A DNA stretch of 64,000 bases from Microcella daejeonensis (lineage in GTDB: Bacteria; Actinomycetota; Actinomycetes; Actinomycetales; Microbacteriaceae), in NCBI RefSeq assembly GCF_026625045.1, contig NZ_CP113089.1, positions 186,001-250,000 on the forward strand, given 5' to 3'. Shown here in pieces: positions 42,791 through 53,053 of the stretch. The translations under genes were made by a program, and so were the position numbers. Within the stretch, counting starts at the first letter, position 1. Each line of letters begins with the position of its first letter. Below the pieces are notes generated by a model that was given only the letters and a program-made list of their open reading frames with translations, had not been told where the DNA came from and ran no database searches.

Positions 42791-43579
42791 TCAGCGGCGC
42801 CGCGAGACGGCGGTCTCGAGCGCGAGGGTGACGAGGTAGAAGGCGAGGCCGAGCAGGATCGCCGCGACGACGTAGGCCCAGGCGCGCGGGTACGCGCTCG
42901 AGGCGGCCGAGGTCGAGATGAGCCCGCCGAGCCCGCCGCGCGGACCGCCGAAGTACTCGGCGACGAGCGCCGAGATGACGGCGAGCGACGAGGCGAGGCG
43001 GATGCCCGTGAACGTGTACGGCGCCGCCGTGCGCAGCGTGATCGTGCGCATGATCTGCCAACGGCTCGCCGCGTAGGTGCGCAGGAGGTCGCGGTGCACG
43101 GGCTGGGTCTGCCGCAGGCCGCGCGCCGTCGTGATGAAGACCGGCACGAAGGCGGCGAGCCCCGCGATCAACTGGCGGCCGACCTGCGAGTCGGCGCCGA
43201 ACATCGTGTTGAGCACGGGGGCGAGGGCGACGATCGGGATGACCGCGAGCGCCGCGACGACGGGCGCGAGCATGCCGTCCACCGGCCGGGCGCTCGATGC
43301 GGCGAGGGCGGCGAGAACGCCGAGCAGGGATCCGAGCACGAGGCCGAGCAGCGCGTTGAGGCCCGTGATGCCCGCCGCGCTCAGCATGGTCGGGGCGAAC
43401 TCGACGATCTGCTCGCCGATCGCGGCCGGGCTCGGCAGCAGGTAGGCCTCGACGAGGCCCGAGCCGGCGAGCAGCTGCCAGACGCCGATCACCACGACGC
43501 CGAGCACGACGGGCGCGAGCACCCGCTGCGCGGCGTTCGGCGGGGCATCCCGCATCGGAGCGGCGGTCGCGGCGGTCAT
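42791..43579 (-). CDS. ABC transporter permease (NMT1-type system)
   Basis: This 262-aa inner membrane protein with about six helices has the EAA loop expected for contact with the ATPase (ASRWQIMRTITLRTAAPYTF). It belongs to the SsuC/ThiX-like permease group. Its ATG overlaps the ATPase stop by four bases, and it is followed after 87 bases by the lipoprotein gene. It pairs with the second permease at 44415 in what seems to be a heterodimeric importer. Confidence 0.88.
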   Translation of the reverse strand: MTAATAAPMRDAPPNAAQRVLAPVVLGVVVIGVWQLLAGSGLVEAYLLPSPAAIGEQIVEFAPTMLSAAGITGLNALLGLVLGSLLGVLAALAASSARPVDGMLAPVVAALAVIPIVALAPVLNTMFGADSQVGRQLIAGLAAFVPVFITTARGLRQTQPVHRDLLRTYAASRWQIMRTITLRTAAPYTFTGIRLASSLAVISALVAEYFGGPRGGLGGLISTSAASSAYPRAWAYVVAAILLGLAFYLVTLALETAVSRRR

Positions 43580-44418
43580 CGCGTCTCCACGCCGCGCGCC
43601 CCCGAGACCGGGGTGCCGTGCAGGGCCTCGCGCACCGCCGTGATCATCTCGAAGAAGGCGCCGTCCTCGCGCAGGTCGTCGGCGCGGTCGGCGGTGCGGC
43701 CGAGATTCATGGTCACGATGTCGGCGATGCGACCCGGGCGGGGCGACATGACGACGACGCGGTCGCTGAGGTAGACCGCCTCGGGGATGGAGTGCGTGAC
43801 GAAGACGACGGCGGCACCCGTGTCGGCCGCGATGCGCAGCAGCTCGGTCTGCATGTACTCGCGCGTCATCTCGTCGAGAGCGCCGAAGGGCTCGTCCATG
43901 AGCAGCAGGGCGGGCTTCTTCGCGAGCGCGCGGGCGATCGCCACGCGCTGCTGCATGCCGCCCGAGAGCTGATCGGGGAACCGGTCGGCGAAGTCGCCGA
44001 GGCCCACGAGGGCGACGAGCTCGTCGACCCGGGCCGCGCGCTCGGCCGAGGGCGCCCCGGCGAGCTCGAGCGGCAGCGCGATGTTGCCGGCGACCGTGCG
44101 CCAGGGCAGCAGGCCCGCCTGCTGGAAGGCGATGCCGTACTTCTGATCGAGGCGCGCCCGGTGCGCGGAGGTGCCGAAGACCTCGACGGTTCCCGTGCTC
44201 GGGGCATCGAGATCGGCGATGAGCCGCAGCAGGGTCGACTTGCCGCAGCCGGAGGGGCCGATGAGCGAGACGAACTCGCCCGGCGCGACGGCGAGGTCGA
44301 TGCCCGTGAGCGCCGTCACCTCGCCGGCCTTCGTGGAGAAGACCTTGTCGACGGCGGTGACGGAGACGGCGGGGGCGACGGTGCTGGTGGCGGATGTCGC
44401 GGGAGTGGTGGAGGTCAT
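43576..44418 (-). CDS. ABC transporter ATP-binding protein (NMT1-type system)
   Basis: This 280-aa nitrate/sulfonate/taurine-type ATPase has Walker A IGPSGCGKSTLL, a Q-loop in GIAFQQAGLLPW, signature LSGGMQQRVAIARAL, Walker B LLLMDEPFGALDEMTRE and the switch His in VFVTHSIPEA. It powers the importer formed with the flanking permeases. Both ends overlap the neighbouring genes by four bases, so the three are translationally coupled. Confidence 0.93.
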   Translation of the reverse strand: MTSTTPATSATSTVAPAVSVTAVDKVFSTKAGEVTALTGIDLAVAPGEFVSLIGPSGCGKSTLLRLIADLDAPSTGTVEVFGTSAHRARLDQKYGIAFQQAGLLPWRTVAGNIALPLELAGAPSAERAARVDELVALVGLGDFADRFPDQLSGGMQQRVAIARALAKKPALLLMDEPFGALDEMTREYMQTELLRIAADTGAAVVFVTHSIPEAVYLSDRVVVMSPRPGRIADIVTMNLGRTADRADDLREDGAFFEMITAVREALHGTPVSGARGVETR

Positions 44419-45338
44419 GCCTGCTCCTCGGATCGTCGGTAGGTGCGGAGGATGATGCCGAGCAGCGCGACCGAGCCGGCCGCGATGAGCCCGAGGGCGA
44501 CGGCGCCCGCGATGGGCGCCCAGGCCTTCGCCGGGTCGCCCGAGGCCTGCCCGGCGTACTGGATGACGAGGCGGCCGATGCCGCCCTGCAGGCCCGTCGA
44601 CACCTCGGCGACGACGGCGCCGACGACGGCGTTCGCGGCGGCGAGGCGCAGGGCCGGCAGCAGGTAGGGCACGGCGGCGGGGAACCGCAGGCGCGTGAGC
44701 GTCTGCCACCAGCCGACCGAGTAGGTGTGCATGAGCTCGAGATGGATGCGATCGGGCGCCTGCAGCCCGCGCAGGGCGCCGACGGCGACGGGGAAGAAGG
44801 CCAGGTAGCTCGCGATGACCGCGACCGACATCCAGTCCTGCCACTCGAGCGCACCGATCTCGATGCGGGACCCCCAGCTGCGCACGAGCGGTGCGAAGGC
44901 GATGAGCGGCACCGTCTGGCTCAGCACGATCCACGGCAGGAGCGCCGACTCGGCGATGCGCCACCGCTGCATGACGACGGCGAGGGCGACGCCCACGACG
45001 ACTCCGACCACCCAGCCCGCGGCCGCGATGCCCAGGGTCAGCGAGGCCGCGAGCACGATCTCGAGCCAGAGCGGGTTGGCGCCCTCGGCGCGCGTCACCG
45101 GCTCGAGCATCCTGCCCGCCATCTCCCACAGGTGCGGCATGGCGAGATCGCTGGTGCGCGGCAGCACGCGGATGCCCGCCACGACCACCCCGTCGGCGGG
45201 GCCGAGCGCCTTGTACGCCTCCCACAGGATGCCCAGCGCGAAGAGCCCCGCGAGCCCCCATCCCCACACCCGCAGTCGGGCGCCGCGATCGCGCGCGCGC
45301 CGACGAGGCGGAACGAGCGCGATCGCGGCCTCCGTCAT
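44415..45338 (-). CDS. ABC transporter permease (NMT1-type system), second subunit
   Basis: This 307-aa permease has about six membrane helices after a basic N-terminal tail (RRRARDRGARLR). The EAA loop is YSVGWWQTLTRLRFPAAVPY. It overlaps the ATPase start by four bases and begins four bases inside the LLM oxidoreductase stop, so transport and catabolism are encoded in one coupled unit. Confidence 0.88.
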   Translation of the reverse strand: MTEAAIALVPPRRRARDRGARLRVWGWGLAGLFALGILWEAYKALGPADGVVVAGIRVLPRTSDLAMPHLWEMAGRMLEPVTRAEGANPLWLEIVLAASLTLGIAAAGWVVGVVVGVALAVVMQRWRIAESALLPWIVLSQTVPLIAFAPLVRSWGSRIEIGALEWQDWMSVAVIASYLAFFPVAVGALRGLQAPDRIHLELMHTYSVGWWQTLTRLRFPAAVPYLLPALRLAAANAVVGAVVAEVSTGLQGGIGRLVIQYAGQASGDPAKAWAPIAGAVALGLIAAGSVALLGIILRTYRRSEEQA

Positions 45339-46351
45339 GCCTTCGCCCGCTTGGGAGCGTTGATCGCGGGGATGATGCGCTCGCCGTACACGCGGAGGGT
45401 CTCCTCCTTGTTGTCGTGCTGCAGGTACCCGGCGAACTGGTCGACGCCGAGCTCGCGCAGGGCCTCGAGCTTCTCGATGTGCTGCTCGGCGGAGCCGAGC
45501 ACGCAGAACCGGTCGACGATCTCGTCGGGCACGAAGTCGACGTGGTCGTTGCCCGCCTTGCCGTGACTGTTGTAGTCGTAGCCCTCGCGCCCGGCGATGT
45601 AGTCCGTGAGCGCCGACGGCACCTCGCTGCCGGCGCCGTGCTTGGCGACGATGTCGGCGACGTGGTTGCCGACCATGCCGCCGAACCAGCGGCACTGGTT
45701 GCGCATGTGATCCCAGTCGGTGCCGACGTACATCGGCGCCGCCACGCAGAACTTCACGGCCATCGGATCGCGCCCGGCGTTGTCGGCCGCCGTGCGCACG
45801 GTCTCGATCATCCACTTGGCGATGTCGAGGTCGGCCAGCTGCAGGATGAAGCCGTCGCCGACCTCCCCGGTGAGCTTGAGCGCGAGCGGGCCGTAGGCGG
45901 CCACCCACATCTCGAGCTCGCTGCCCGTGCTCCACGGCAGTTGCAGCGTCGCCCCGTGGTACTCGACGGCGCGGGAGTTCGCGAGCTCGCGGATCACGTG
46001 GATCGACTCGCGCAGCTCGGCGAGGGTCGTCGGCTTGCCGTTGGTGACGCGCACCGCCGAGTCGCCGCGGCCGATGCCGCAGACGGTGCGGTTGCCGTAC
46101 ATCTCGTTGAGCGTGGCGAAGGTGCTCGCCGTCACCGTCCAGTCGCGCGTGGCGGGGTTGGTGACGAAGGGGCCGACCTTCACCCGGTGGGTCTCGGCGA
46201 GGATCGCCGAGTAGATGACGTAGGGCTCCTGCCAGAGGATGTGCGAGTCGAAAGTCCACACGTGGCTGAAGCCGTGCTGCTCGGCGAGCTTGGCGAGGTG
46301 CACCGTGCGCGACGCCGGCGGGTTGGTCTGGATGACTGCTCCGAAGTCCAT
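45335..46351 (-). CDS. LLM-class F420-dependent oxidoreductase (TIGR03842-like)
   Basis: This 338-aa TIM-barrel enzyme of the luciferase-like family starts MDFGAVIQTNPPASRTVHLA and shows family segments HGFSHVWTFDSHILW, GIGRGDSAVRV and MWVAAYGPLALKLTGEVGDG. From memory, this subgroup (TIGR03842) is predicted to use coenzyme F420 and to occur beside dihydropyrimidinase genes; both statements should be checked. It sits 15 bases after hydA and overlaps the permease gene. A role in reducing or oxidising the pyrimidine ring is inferred from context. Confidence 0.85.
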   Translation of the reverse strand: MDFGAVIQTNPPASRTVHLAKLAEQHGFSHVWTFDSHILWQEPYVIYSAILAETHRVKVGPFVTNPATRDWTVTASTFATLNEMYGNRTVCGIGRGDSAVRVTNGKPTTLAELRESIHVIRELANSRAVEYHGATLQLPWSTGSELEMWVAAYGPLALKLTGEVGDGFILQLADLDIAKWMIETVRTAADNAGRDPMAVKFCVAAPMYVGTDWDHMRNQCRWFGGMVGNHVADIVAKHGAGSEVPSALTDYIAGREGYDYNSHGKAGNDHVDFVPDEIVDRFCVLGSAEQHIEKLEALRELGVDQFAGYLQHDNKEETLRVYGERIIPAINAPKRAKA

Positions 46352-46366
46352 GGCTGCTCCTCTCCT

Positions 46367-47827
46367 CTACCCCAGGTACTGCGACAGGCCGCGGCGCAGG
46401 TACTGCCCGTGGCCGGCGCGGCCGTGGAAGGCGTCGTCGCGGATGACGATCGAGCCGCGGCTGATGACCGTGTCGACCTTGCCGTCGATCTCGAAGCCCT
46501 CCCAGGCCGCGTGATCCATGTTCATGTGGTGCTTCTTGCCGGTCGGCCGGCCCTCGGCGTCGACGGGCATGCCGATGCTCGTGTGGCCGTTCGGGTCGTA
46601 GATGACGACGTCGGCGTCGGCGCCCGGGGCGATCACGCCCTTGCGGCCGTAGAGGCCGAACATGCGCGCCGGGGTCGTGCTCGTGAGCTCGACCCAGCGC
46701 TCGAGGGTGATCTCGCCCGTGACGACGCCCTGGTACATGAGATCCATGCGGTGCTCGACCGAGCCGATGCCGTTCGGGATCTTCGAGAAGTCGCCGAGCC
46801 CGAGCTCCTTCTGGCCCTTCATGCAGAAAGGGCAGTGGTCGGTCGAGACCATCTGGATGTCGTTGGTGCGGAGGCTCCGCCACATGTGGTGCTGGTGGCC
46901 CTCCTGCTTCGACCGCAGGGGCGTCGAGCAGACCCACTTGGCGCCCTCGAAGGCCCCGAACTCCTCACTGGATGCTCCGAGCTGGTCCTCGAGCGAGAGG
47001 TACAGGTACTGCGGGCACGTCTCGCCGAACACGTTCTGCCCGACGTCGCGCGCGGCCGCGAGCTGCTCGACCGCCTGCTTGGCGCTCACGTGCACGACGT
47101 AGAGCGGGGCGCCGGTGAGGTTGGCGAGCATGATCGCGCGGTGCGTCGCCTCCTCCTCCATCTGCCAGGCGCGAGCGACCCCGTGGTAGTAGGGGTCGGT
47201 CTTGCCCTGGGCGAGCAGCTGCTCGACGAGCACGTCGATGGCGGGGCCGTTCTCGGCGTGCATCATCGTCATGAGCCCGGTGTCCGCGGCGACCTGCATG
47301 GCGCGCAGGATCTGCGCGTCGTCGCTGTAGAAGACGCCCGGGTAGGCCATGAAGAGCTTGTAGCTCGTGATGCCCTCGTCGATGAGCTTCGGCAGCGCGG
47401 CGAGCGAGTCGGCGTCGACGCCGCCCACGATCTGGTGGAAGCCGTAGTCGACGGCCGCGTTGCCCGCCGCCTTCTCGTGCCAGGCGGCGAGCCCGTCGAA
47501 CACCTTCTGCCCCGCGGTCTGCACCGCGAAGTCGATGATGCTCGTCGTGCCGCCCCAGGCGGCCGCGATCGTGCCGGTCTCGAAGGTGTCGATCGCCGCG
47601 GTGCCGCCGAAGGGCAGCTCCATGTGGGTGTGCGCATCGATCCCGCCCGGGATGACGTACTTGCCCGTCGCGTCGATGACGGTGTCGACGCTCGCGGTCA
47701 GATCGTGCCCGAGCAGGGTCGAGCCCGGCTCGAGCACGGCGACGATGCGCTCGCCGTCGATGAGGACGTCGGCGGCCGTGCGCCCGGTGGCGCCCACGAC
47801 CGTTCCGCCCGTGATGAGGATGGTCAT
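46367..47827 (-). CDS. hydA: Dihydropyrimidinase / D-hydantoinase
   Basis: This 486-aa cyclic amidohydrolase opens the ring of dihydrouracil, dihydrothymine or 5-substituted hydantoins. The binuclear metal site is visible: GGIDAHTHMELPF with His66 and His68, the carboxylated lysine Lys157 in TSYKLFMAYPG, MHAENG, and later VVHVSAKQAV and STDHCPF. Length is typical. The next gene downstream is the F420 oxidoreductase; the gene upstream encodes a ureidopropionase-like hydrolase, which would act on its product. Confidence 0.95.
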   Translation of the reverse strand: MTILITGGTVVGATGRTAADVLIDGERIVAVLEPGSTLLGHDLTASVDTVIDATGKYVIPGGIDAHTHMELPFGGTAAIDTFETGTIAAAWGGTTSIIDFAVQTAGQKVFDGLAAWHEKAAGNAAVDYGFHQIVGGVDADSLAALPKLIDEGITSYKLFMAYPGVFYSDDAQILRAMQVAADTGLMTMMHAENGPAIDVLVEQLLAQGKTDPYYHGVARAWQMEEEATHRAIMLANLTGAPLYVVHVSAKQAVEQLAAARDVGQNVFGETCPQYLYLSLEDQLGASSEEFGAFEGAKWVCSTPLRSKQEGHQHHMWRSLRTNDIQMVSTDHCPFCMKGQKELGLGDFSKIPNGIGSVEHRMDLMYQGVVTGEITLERWVELTSTTPARMFGLYGRKGVIAPGADADVVIYDPNGHTSIGMPVDAEGRPTGKKHHMNMDHAAWEGFEIDGKVDTVISRGSIVIRDDAFHGRAGHGQYLRRGLSQYLG

Positions 47828-47855
47828 CGCAGTTCTCCTGGAGTCGTCGGTCGGG

Positions 47856-48704
47856 CTACGGGCGCGTGGTCGCGGTGTAGGAGTCGGGTCGACGATCCCG
47901 GTAGAACTGCCAGTTGTTGCGCACCTCGCGGATGAGGTCGAGGTCGAGATCGCGCGTGACGGTCTCGGTCTGATCCTGGCTCGCGACCTCGCCGACGTAG
48001 TTGCCGCGCGGGTCGACGAAGTAGCTCGAGCCGTAGAAGGTGACCGCGAGGTCGCCGAACTCGTCGCTCTCGGTGCCGATGCGGTTGTTGGCGCCGATGT
48101 AGTACTGGTTCGCAGCCGCGGCGGCGGGCTGCTCGAGCTCCCACAGGCGGTTGGATAGACCGGGCTTGGTGGCGCTCGGGTTGAAGACGATCTCGGCGCC
48201 GTTCAGGCCCAGCTCGCGCCATCCCTCGGGGAAGTGCCGGTCGTAGCAGATGTAGACGCCGACCTTGCCGACGGCGGTGTCGAAGACGGGGTAGCCGAGG
48301 TTGCCGGGGCGGAAGTAGAACTTCTCCCAGAAGCGGTCGAGGTTGGGGATGTGGTGCTTGCGGTACTTGCCGAGGATGGTGCCGTCGGCATCCACGACCA
48401 CGGCGGTGTTGTAGTAGACGCCGGGCATGTCCTCCTCGTAGATGGGGAGGACGATGACCATCTTCAGCTCCTTCGCGAGGGCGGCGAAGCGCTGCACGAT
48501 GGGCCCGTCAGCGGGTTCCGCGTAGTCGTAGTACTTCGCATCCTCGATGATGCCGAAGTACGGCCCGTAGAAGAGCTCCTGGAAGCAGATGATCTGCGCC
48601 CCGTCGGCCGCGGCATCGCGGGCCAGCTGCTCGTGCTTGTCGAGCATCGACTCCTTGTCGCCCGTCCAGGTGGTCTGAGTGATCGCGGCGCGAACCGTGG
48701 TCAT
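47856..48704 (-). CDS. Nitrilase-superfamily N-carbamoyl amidohydrolase (beta-ureidopropionase-like)
   Basis: This 282-aa enzyme has the catalytic triad Glu43 (FQELFYG), Lys116 (YRKHHIP) and Cys153 (YICYDRHFPE). The family hydrolyses N-carbamoyl-beta-alanine or N-carbamoyl amino acids to the amino acid, CO2 and ammonia. It is the first gene of the operon and should act after HydA. The ATG at 48704 is preferred to one at 48710 because AAGGGG is nine bases upstream of it and only three from the other. Confidence 0.9.
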   Translation of the reverse strand: MTTVRAAITQTTWTGDKESMLDKHEQLARDAAADGAQIICFQELFYGPYFGIIEDAKYYDYAEPADGPIVQRFAALAKELKMVIVLPIYEEDMPGVYYNTAVVVDADGTILGKYRKHHIPNLDRFWEKFYFRPGNLGYPVFDTAVGKVGVYICYDRHFPEGWRELGLNGAEIVFNPSATKPGLSNRLWELEQPAAAAANQYYIGANNRIGTESDEFGDLAVTFYGSSYFVDPRGNYVGEVASQDQTETVTRDLDLDLIREVRNNWQFYRDRRPDSYTATTRP

Positions 48705-48710
48705 GTGCAT

Positions 48711-48866
48711 GTTCCCCTTTTCATCGTTGAACTGGGGCCAGTGTGCGAGAGCGCCGTTTCCGGCTCGTTTCGCCCAATGACGCGTGGGTAAAACCTAGGC
48801 CTCATCTGCGCATTCGGACAGGACGGCCCACATATGAGCGCTCGCCGCGGCGGCTAGCGTGGAGGC
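48711..48866. other. Divergent promoter region of the hyd operon and cofD
   Basis: This 156-base spacer holds a clear leaderless promoter for cofD (-10 TAGCGT at 48855-48860). For the minus-strand hyd operon a TAGGTT lies at the complement of 48799-48804 with no good -35, and AAGGGG sits before the first gene. No convincing operator was found. Confidence 0.5.
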
Positions 48867-49880
48867 ATGAGGATCGTGGTGCTCGCAGGCGGGGTCGGAG
48901 GCGCGCGGTTCGTGCGCGGAGTGCGCGAGGCGGTGCGGCGCGCGGCCCCCGGAGCGCCCCTCGCCGGCGCCGCGATCGACGTCATCGTCAACACGGGCGA
49001 CGACTGGTGGCTCGCGGGCCTGCGCATCACCCCCGACCTCGATTCGATGCTCTACACGCTCAGCGGCCAGAACGACGAGGTGCGCGGCTGGGGCCGGGTC
49101 GGCGAGAGCGAGCGCGTCTCGGCCGAGCTGCAGGCCTACGGCGTCACCCCGCCGTGGTTCACGCTCGGCGACCTCGACCTCGGCACGCACATCGCCCGCA
49201 CGGCGTGGCTGCGCGCGGGCGAGACGCCCTCCGAGGTGGTCCGACGTCTGCAGCAGCGCTGGGAGCTCGGCGTGACCCTGCACCCGGCGACCGACGACGA
49301 GGTCGACACGCACGTCGTCATCGCGGGCGACAGCGGTGCGGCATCCCCCGCGCGCGAGCTGCACTTCCAGGAGTGGTGGACCCGCTACCGCGCCTCGCTG
49401 CCGGCGGCCCGCTTCGTGCAGCACGGCATCGAGAGCGCGGCGCCCTCCCCTGGTGCGCTGGATGCCCTGCTCGACGCCGACCTGGTGCTCGTCGCCCCCT
49501 CCAACCCCGTCGTGTCGATCGGCACGGTGCTCGCCGTGCCCGGCATGCTCGACGCGATCGCCGCCGAGCGCGCCCCGATCGTCGGCGTCTCGCCGATCAT
49601 CGCCGGCGCCGCCGTGCGGGGCATGGCCGATGCCTGCCTCAACGCGATCGGGGTCGCCACCGACGCGGGCGCCGTCGCCCGGCACTACGGGCTGCGCCGC
49701 GACGGCGGGCTGCTCGATGGCTGGCTCGTCGCCGAGGAGGACGCCGCGCTCGTCGCTCCGCTCGACGACGAGGGCTTCGCCGTGCGGGCGGTGCCGCTGT
49801 GGATGAACGACCTCGACACCGCCGCGGCGCTCGCCGAGCAGGCCGTCGCGCTCGGGCTCGAGCTGCGCGACGAGGACTGA
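48867..49880 (+). CDS. cofD: 2-phospho-L-lactate transferase CofD/FbiA
   Basis: This 337-aa enzyme transfers the phospholactate (or phosphoenolpyruvate in actinobacteria) moiety to Fo to make F420-0 or its dehydro form. Signatures are MRIVVLAGGVGGARFVRGV at the N-terminus, VNTGDDWWLAGLRITPDLDS, and VGVSPIIAGAAVRGMADACL near the C-terminus. The ATG is six bases after a TAGCGT -10 (48855-48860). It lies 229 bases upstream of fbiC in the same direction. Confidence 0.95.
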   Translation: MRIVVLAGGVGGARFVRGVREAVRRAAPGAPLAGAAIDVIVNTGDDWWLAGLRITPDLDSMLYTLSGQNDEVRGWGRVGESERVSAELQAYGVTPPWFTLGDLDLGTHIARTAWLRAGETPSEVVRRLQQRWELGVTLHPATDDEVDTHVVIAGDSGAASPARELHFQEWWTRYRASLPAARFVQHGIESAAPSPGALDALLDADLVLVAPSNPVVSIGTVLAVPGMLDAIAAERAPIVGVSPIIAGAAVRGMADACLNAIGVATDAGAVARHYGLRRDGGLLDGWLVAEEDAALVAPLDDEGFAVRAVPLWMNDLDTAAALAEQAVALGLELRDED

Positions 49881-49968
49881 GCGGCGCGGGAGGCCCCGGC
49901 CCGCGGCGTCGGCTCGGGCGGCTCGGATGAGCGCTCCGGCCCGAAACGCGCCCGACTCATGACGCGGG

Positions 49969-50035
49969 TAGGGTGACGACATCGACGCGGCGCACCCGGC
50001 ATTGGGGGCGCCCCGGCCCGGCTTCTGCCCGGGCC
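49969..50035 (+). promoter_or_regulatory. fbiC promoter and GC-rich leader
   Basis: A TAGGGT box at 49969-49974 is the best -10 in the spacer and would start transcription near 49981, giving a leader of about 130 bases, unlike most neighbours. The leader contains a 7-bp GC stem (GGCCCGG 50015-50021 with CCGGGCC 50029-50035). No known riboswitch pattern was recognised. Confidence 0.45.
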
Positions 50036-50109
50036 ACTCCCCGCGGGTCGCGCGCGCCCGCATCCCTCTCGGTCGCCCGCGGGCGCCCGCAGCCGACCAC
50101 GGAGCCCTC

Positions 50110-52740
50110 GTGACCGACGCCGCCGCCTTCATCCCCACCGCCTCCGCCCTCTCGCGCGCGCTCAAGCGCGCCGAGTCGGGCGTGACCCTCGACGCCACCG
50201 AGGCCGAGACGCTGCTGCACGCGCGGCACGACGACCTCGGTCGGCTGCTCGCCGTCGCGAGCCGCGTGCGGGATGCCGGACTCGAGCGCGCCGGACGCCC
50301 CGGCGTCATCACGTACTCCCGCAAGGTGTTCATCCCCCTCACGCACCTGTGCCGCGACCGCTGCCACTACTGCGTCTTCGTGAAGACCCCGAACCAGCTC
50401 GAGAAGGAGGGCAAGGCGCCGTTCCTCAGCCCCGACGAGGTTCTCGAGGTCGCCCGCCAGGGCGCGGCGATGGGGTGCAAGGAGGCGCTGTTCACGCTCG
50501 GCGACCGCCCGGAGGACCGCTGGCCGGCGGCGCGCGAGTGGCTCGACGCGCACGGCTACGACTCGACGATCGACTACCTGCGGGCGATGTCGATCCGCAT
50601 CCTCGAGGAGACCGGGCTGCTGCCGCACCTCAACCCCGGCGTCATGACGTGGGAGGAGATCCAGCGCCTCAAGCCGGTCGCGCCGAGCATGGGCATGATG
50701 CTCGAGACGACCTCGCGCCGGCTCTTCGAGACGCGCGGGCTCGCCCACTTCGGCAGCCCCGACAAGGATCCGGCGCTGCGGCTGCGGGTGCTCGAGGACG
50801 CCGGGCGCAGCAACGTGCCCTTCACCTCCGGCCTGCTGCTGGGCATCGGCGAGACCTATGCCGAGCGCGTCGACGGGATGTTCGCCCTGCGCGCCGTGGC
50901 CCGCCGCCACGGTTCGCTGCAGGAGGTCATCATCCAGAACTTCCGCGCGAAGCCGCGCACCGCGATGCGGGGCGCCGACGACCTGGAGCTGCAGGAGTAC
51001 ATCGCCTCGGTCGCCGTCGCGAAGCTCGTGATGGGCCCGGGTGCGCGCATCCAGGCCCCGCCGAACCTCACCGACGCCGAGGAGCTCGGCCTGCTGATCC
51101 GGGCCGGCATCGACGACTGGGGCGGCGTGAGCCCGCTGACCCCCGACCACGTGAACCCCGAGCGGCCGTGGCCGCAGATCGACGAGCTGGCGCGCCTGAC
51201 CGCGCTCTCGGGCTTCGCGCTGCGCGAGCGCCTCACCGCGCACCCGCACTTCGTGCGCGCCGAGGAGCCGTGGATCGACCCGCGCGTGCTGCCCCACGTG
51301 CGCGCGCTCGCCGGGCCCGACGGCCTGGCCGACGAGTCGGCGATGCCGGTGGGCCTGCCGTGGCAGGAGCCCGACCCCGACTGGGCGGCCATCGGCGGCA
51401 CCGGCCGCACCGACCTGCACGTCGAGATCGACACCGTCGGCCGCACGACGCAGACCCGCGGCGACTTCGAGGACGTCTACGGAGACTGGGCCGAGCTGCG
51501 CGAGACCGTCGGCGATACGCGCCGGTCGGCGTCGGGCTTCGCGGTGAGCGCTGGCGTGCGCGCGGTGCTGCGGCGCGCTGAGGATGCCCCTGCCGGGCTC
51601 TCCGACGCCGACTACCTGACCCTGCTCGACGCCGACGGGGCCGACCTCGACGCCCTCGCGGGTCTGGCCGACGCCGTGCGGCGCGACACGGTCGGAGACC
51701 GCGTCGGCTTCGTCGTGAACCGCAACATCAACTTCACCAACGTCTGCTACACCGGCTGCCGCTTCTGCGCCTTCGCGCAGCGGCGCACCGACGCCGACGC
51801 CTTCACGCTCTCGATGAAGCAGGTCGGCGACCGCGTCGACGAGGCGTGGAACCTGGGCGCGACGGAGATCTGCATGCAGGGCGGCATCCACCCGGATCTG
51901 CCGGGGACCGCGTACTTCGACCTCGCGCGCGAGGTCAAGAGGCGTCAGCCGGGCATCCACCTGCACGCCTTCAGCCCGATGGAGATCGTCAACGGCGCGA
52001 CCCGCACGGGGCTGTCGTTCGAGGAGTTCCTGCGCGAGGCGCAGAGCGCCGGGCTCGACACGATCCCCGGAACGGCGGCCGAGATCCTCGACGACGAGGT
52101 GCGCTGGGTGCTCACGAAGGGCAAGCTGCCGGCGGCGACCTGGCTCGACATCGTGGGCACGGCGCACCGGCTGGGCATCCGCTCGTCGTCGACGATGATG
52201 TACGGCCACGTCGACAATCCCGCGCACTGGGTGGGCCACCTGCGCACGCTGTCGGCGCTGCAGGATTCCACCGGCGGGTTCACCGAGTTCGTGCTGCTGC
52301 CGTTCGTGCACGCGAACTCGCCCGTGTACCTCGCGGGCGTCGCGCGGCCGGGGCCGACGGCGCAGGAGAACCGGGCCGTGCACGCGGTCGCGCGGTTGAT
52401 GCTGCACGGGCGCATCGACCACATCCAGACCTCGTGGGTGAAGCTCGGCACCGAGGGCACGCAGATGATGCTGCGCGGCGGGGCCGACGACGTGGGCGGC
52501 ACCCTCATGGAGGAGACGATCAGCCGCATGGCCGGCGCCGACAACGGCTCGGAGAAGACCGTCGCCGAGCTCGAGGAGCTCGTCGGCGCGATCGGCCGCA
52601 CCGCCTGGCAGCGCACGACGACCTACGGCGAGCCCTCCTCCGAGCGCATCGCCGCCGCGCAGGCGCACCGCACCTCGGGGTACGCGGCGACCGGCCGGCG
52701 GCTCGCGCTGTCGATCGCCGAGGTGCGCGCGGGGGCCTGA
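50110..52740 (+). CDS. fbiC: FbiC, two-domain Fo synthase (CofG-CofH)
   Basis: This 876-aa enzyme makes the deazaflavin Fo from tyrosine and the riboflavin precursor diaminouracil. It fuses two radical SAM domains: the CofG-like half has the cluster motif CRDRCHYC (Cys81, 85, 88) and the CofH-like half CYTGCRFC (Cys546, 550, 553), each followed by TIM-barrel segments such as [13 protein letters not shown] and [14 protein letters not shown]. Length agrees with mycobacterial FbiC (about 856). The GTG at 50110 is used, because the first conserved region begins soon after; the frame stays open further upstream. Confidence 0.96.
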   Translation: MTDAAAFIPTASALSRALKRAESGVTLDATEAETLLHARHDDLGRLLAVASRVRDAGLERAGRPGVITYSRKVFIPLTHLCRDRCHYCVFVKTPNQLEKEGKAPFLSPDEVLEVARQGAAMGCKEALFTLGDRPEDRWPAAREWLDAHGYDSTIDYLRAMSIRILEETGLLPHLNPGVMTWEEIQRLKPVAPSMGMMLETTSRRLFETRGLAHFGSPDKDPALRLRVLEDAGRSNVPFTSGLLLGIGETYAERVDGMFALRAVARRHGSLQEVIIQNFRAKPRTAMRGADDLELQEYIASVAVAKLVMGPGARIQAPPNLTDAEELGLLIRAGIDDWGGVSPLTPDHVNPERPWPQIDELARLTALSGFALRERLTAHPHFVRAEEPWIDPRVLPHVRALAGPDGLADESAMPVGLPWQEPDPDWAAIGGTGRTDLHVEIDTVGRTTQTRGDFEDVYGDWAELRETVGDTRRSASGFAVSAGVRAVLRRAEDAPAGLSDADYLTLLDADGADLDALAGLADAVRRDTVGDRVGFVVNRNINFTNVCYTGCRFCAFAQRRTDADAFTLSMKQVGDRVDEAWNLGATEICMQGGIHPDLPGTAYFDLAREVKRRQPGIHLHAFSPMEIVNGATRTGLSFEEFLREAQSAGLDTIPGTAAEILDDEVRWVLTKGKLPAATWLDIVGTAHRLGIRSSSTMMYGHVDNPAHWVGHLRTLSALQDSTGGFTEFVLLPFVHANSPVYLAGVARPGPTAQENRAVHAVARLMLHGRIDHIQTSWVKLGTEGTQMMLRGGADDVGGTLMEETISRMAGADNGSEKTVAELEELVGAIGRTAWQRTTTYGEPSSERIAAAQAHRTSGYAATGRRLALSIAEVRAGA

Positions 52741-53053
52741 GCGGGGGCGGGCGGGGAGAGTGCGCGGCTCGTGCGTGGGCGCCGCGCAGTGCGGCCCCGG
52801 TGGCGTGCGGCTGAACGGCTCGGTGTCTGCGCGGCGGGGTGGCGCGAGGCTGACGCATGCCGCGGAGCGATGGGCGCGCGCGGACCTCGGGTGGTTGCCG
52901 GGGGCTGTCCGCGCTGATTCGACGCGGCCGGCGCGGGACTGCGTGCCCTCCAGCACGTCGGGCGCCGCACGATCGGCTCGAGGCCTCAGGTGCGCCGGAT
53001 CCGCGGAGCGCCCCGCCGCCGCCTGATGATCGTCGCGAGCGACGTGGACGATG

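Noticed and set aside
49973..50113. A 46-codon upstream frame whose TGA overlaps the fbiC GTG
   Set aside because: Its GTG overlaps the -10 box, so it would not be on the transcript, and its Arg/Pro-rich content looks like chance in GC-rich DNA.
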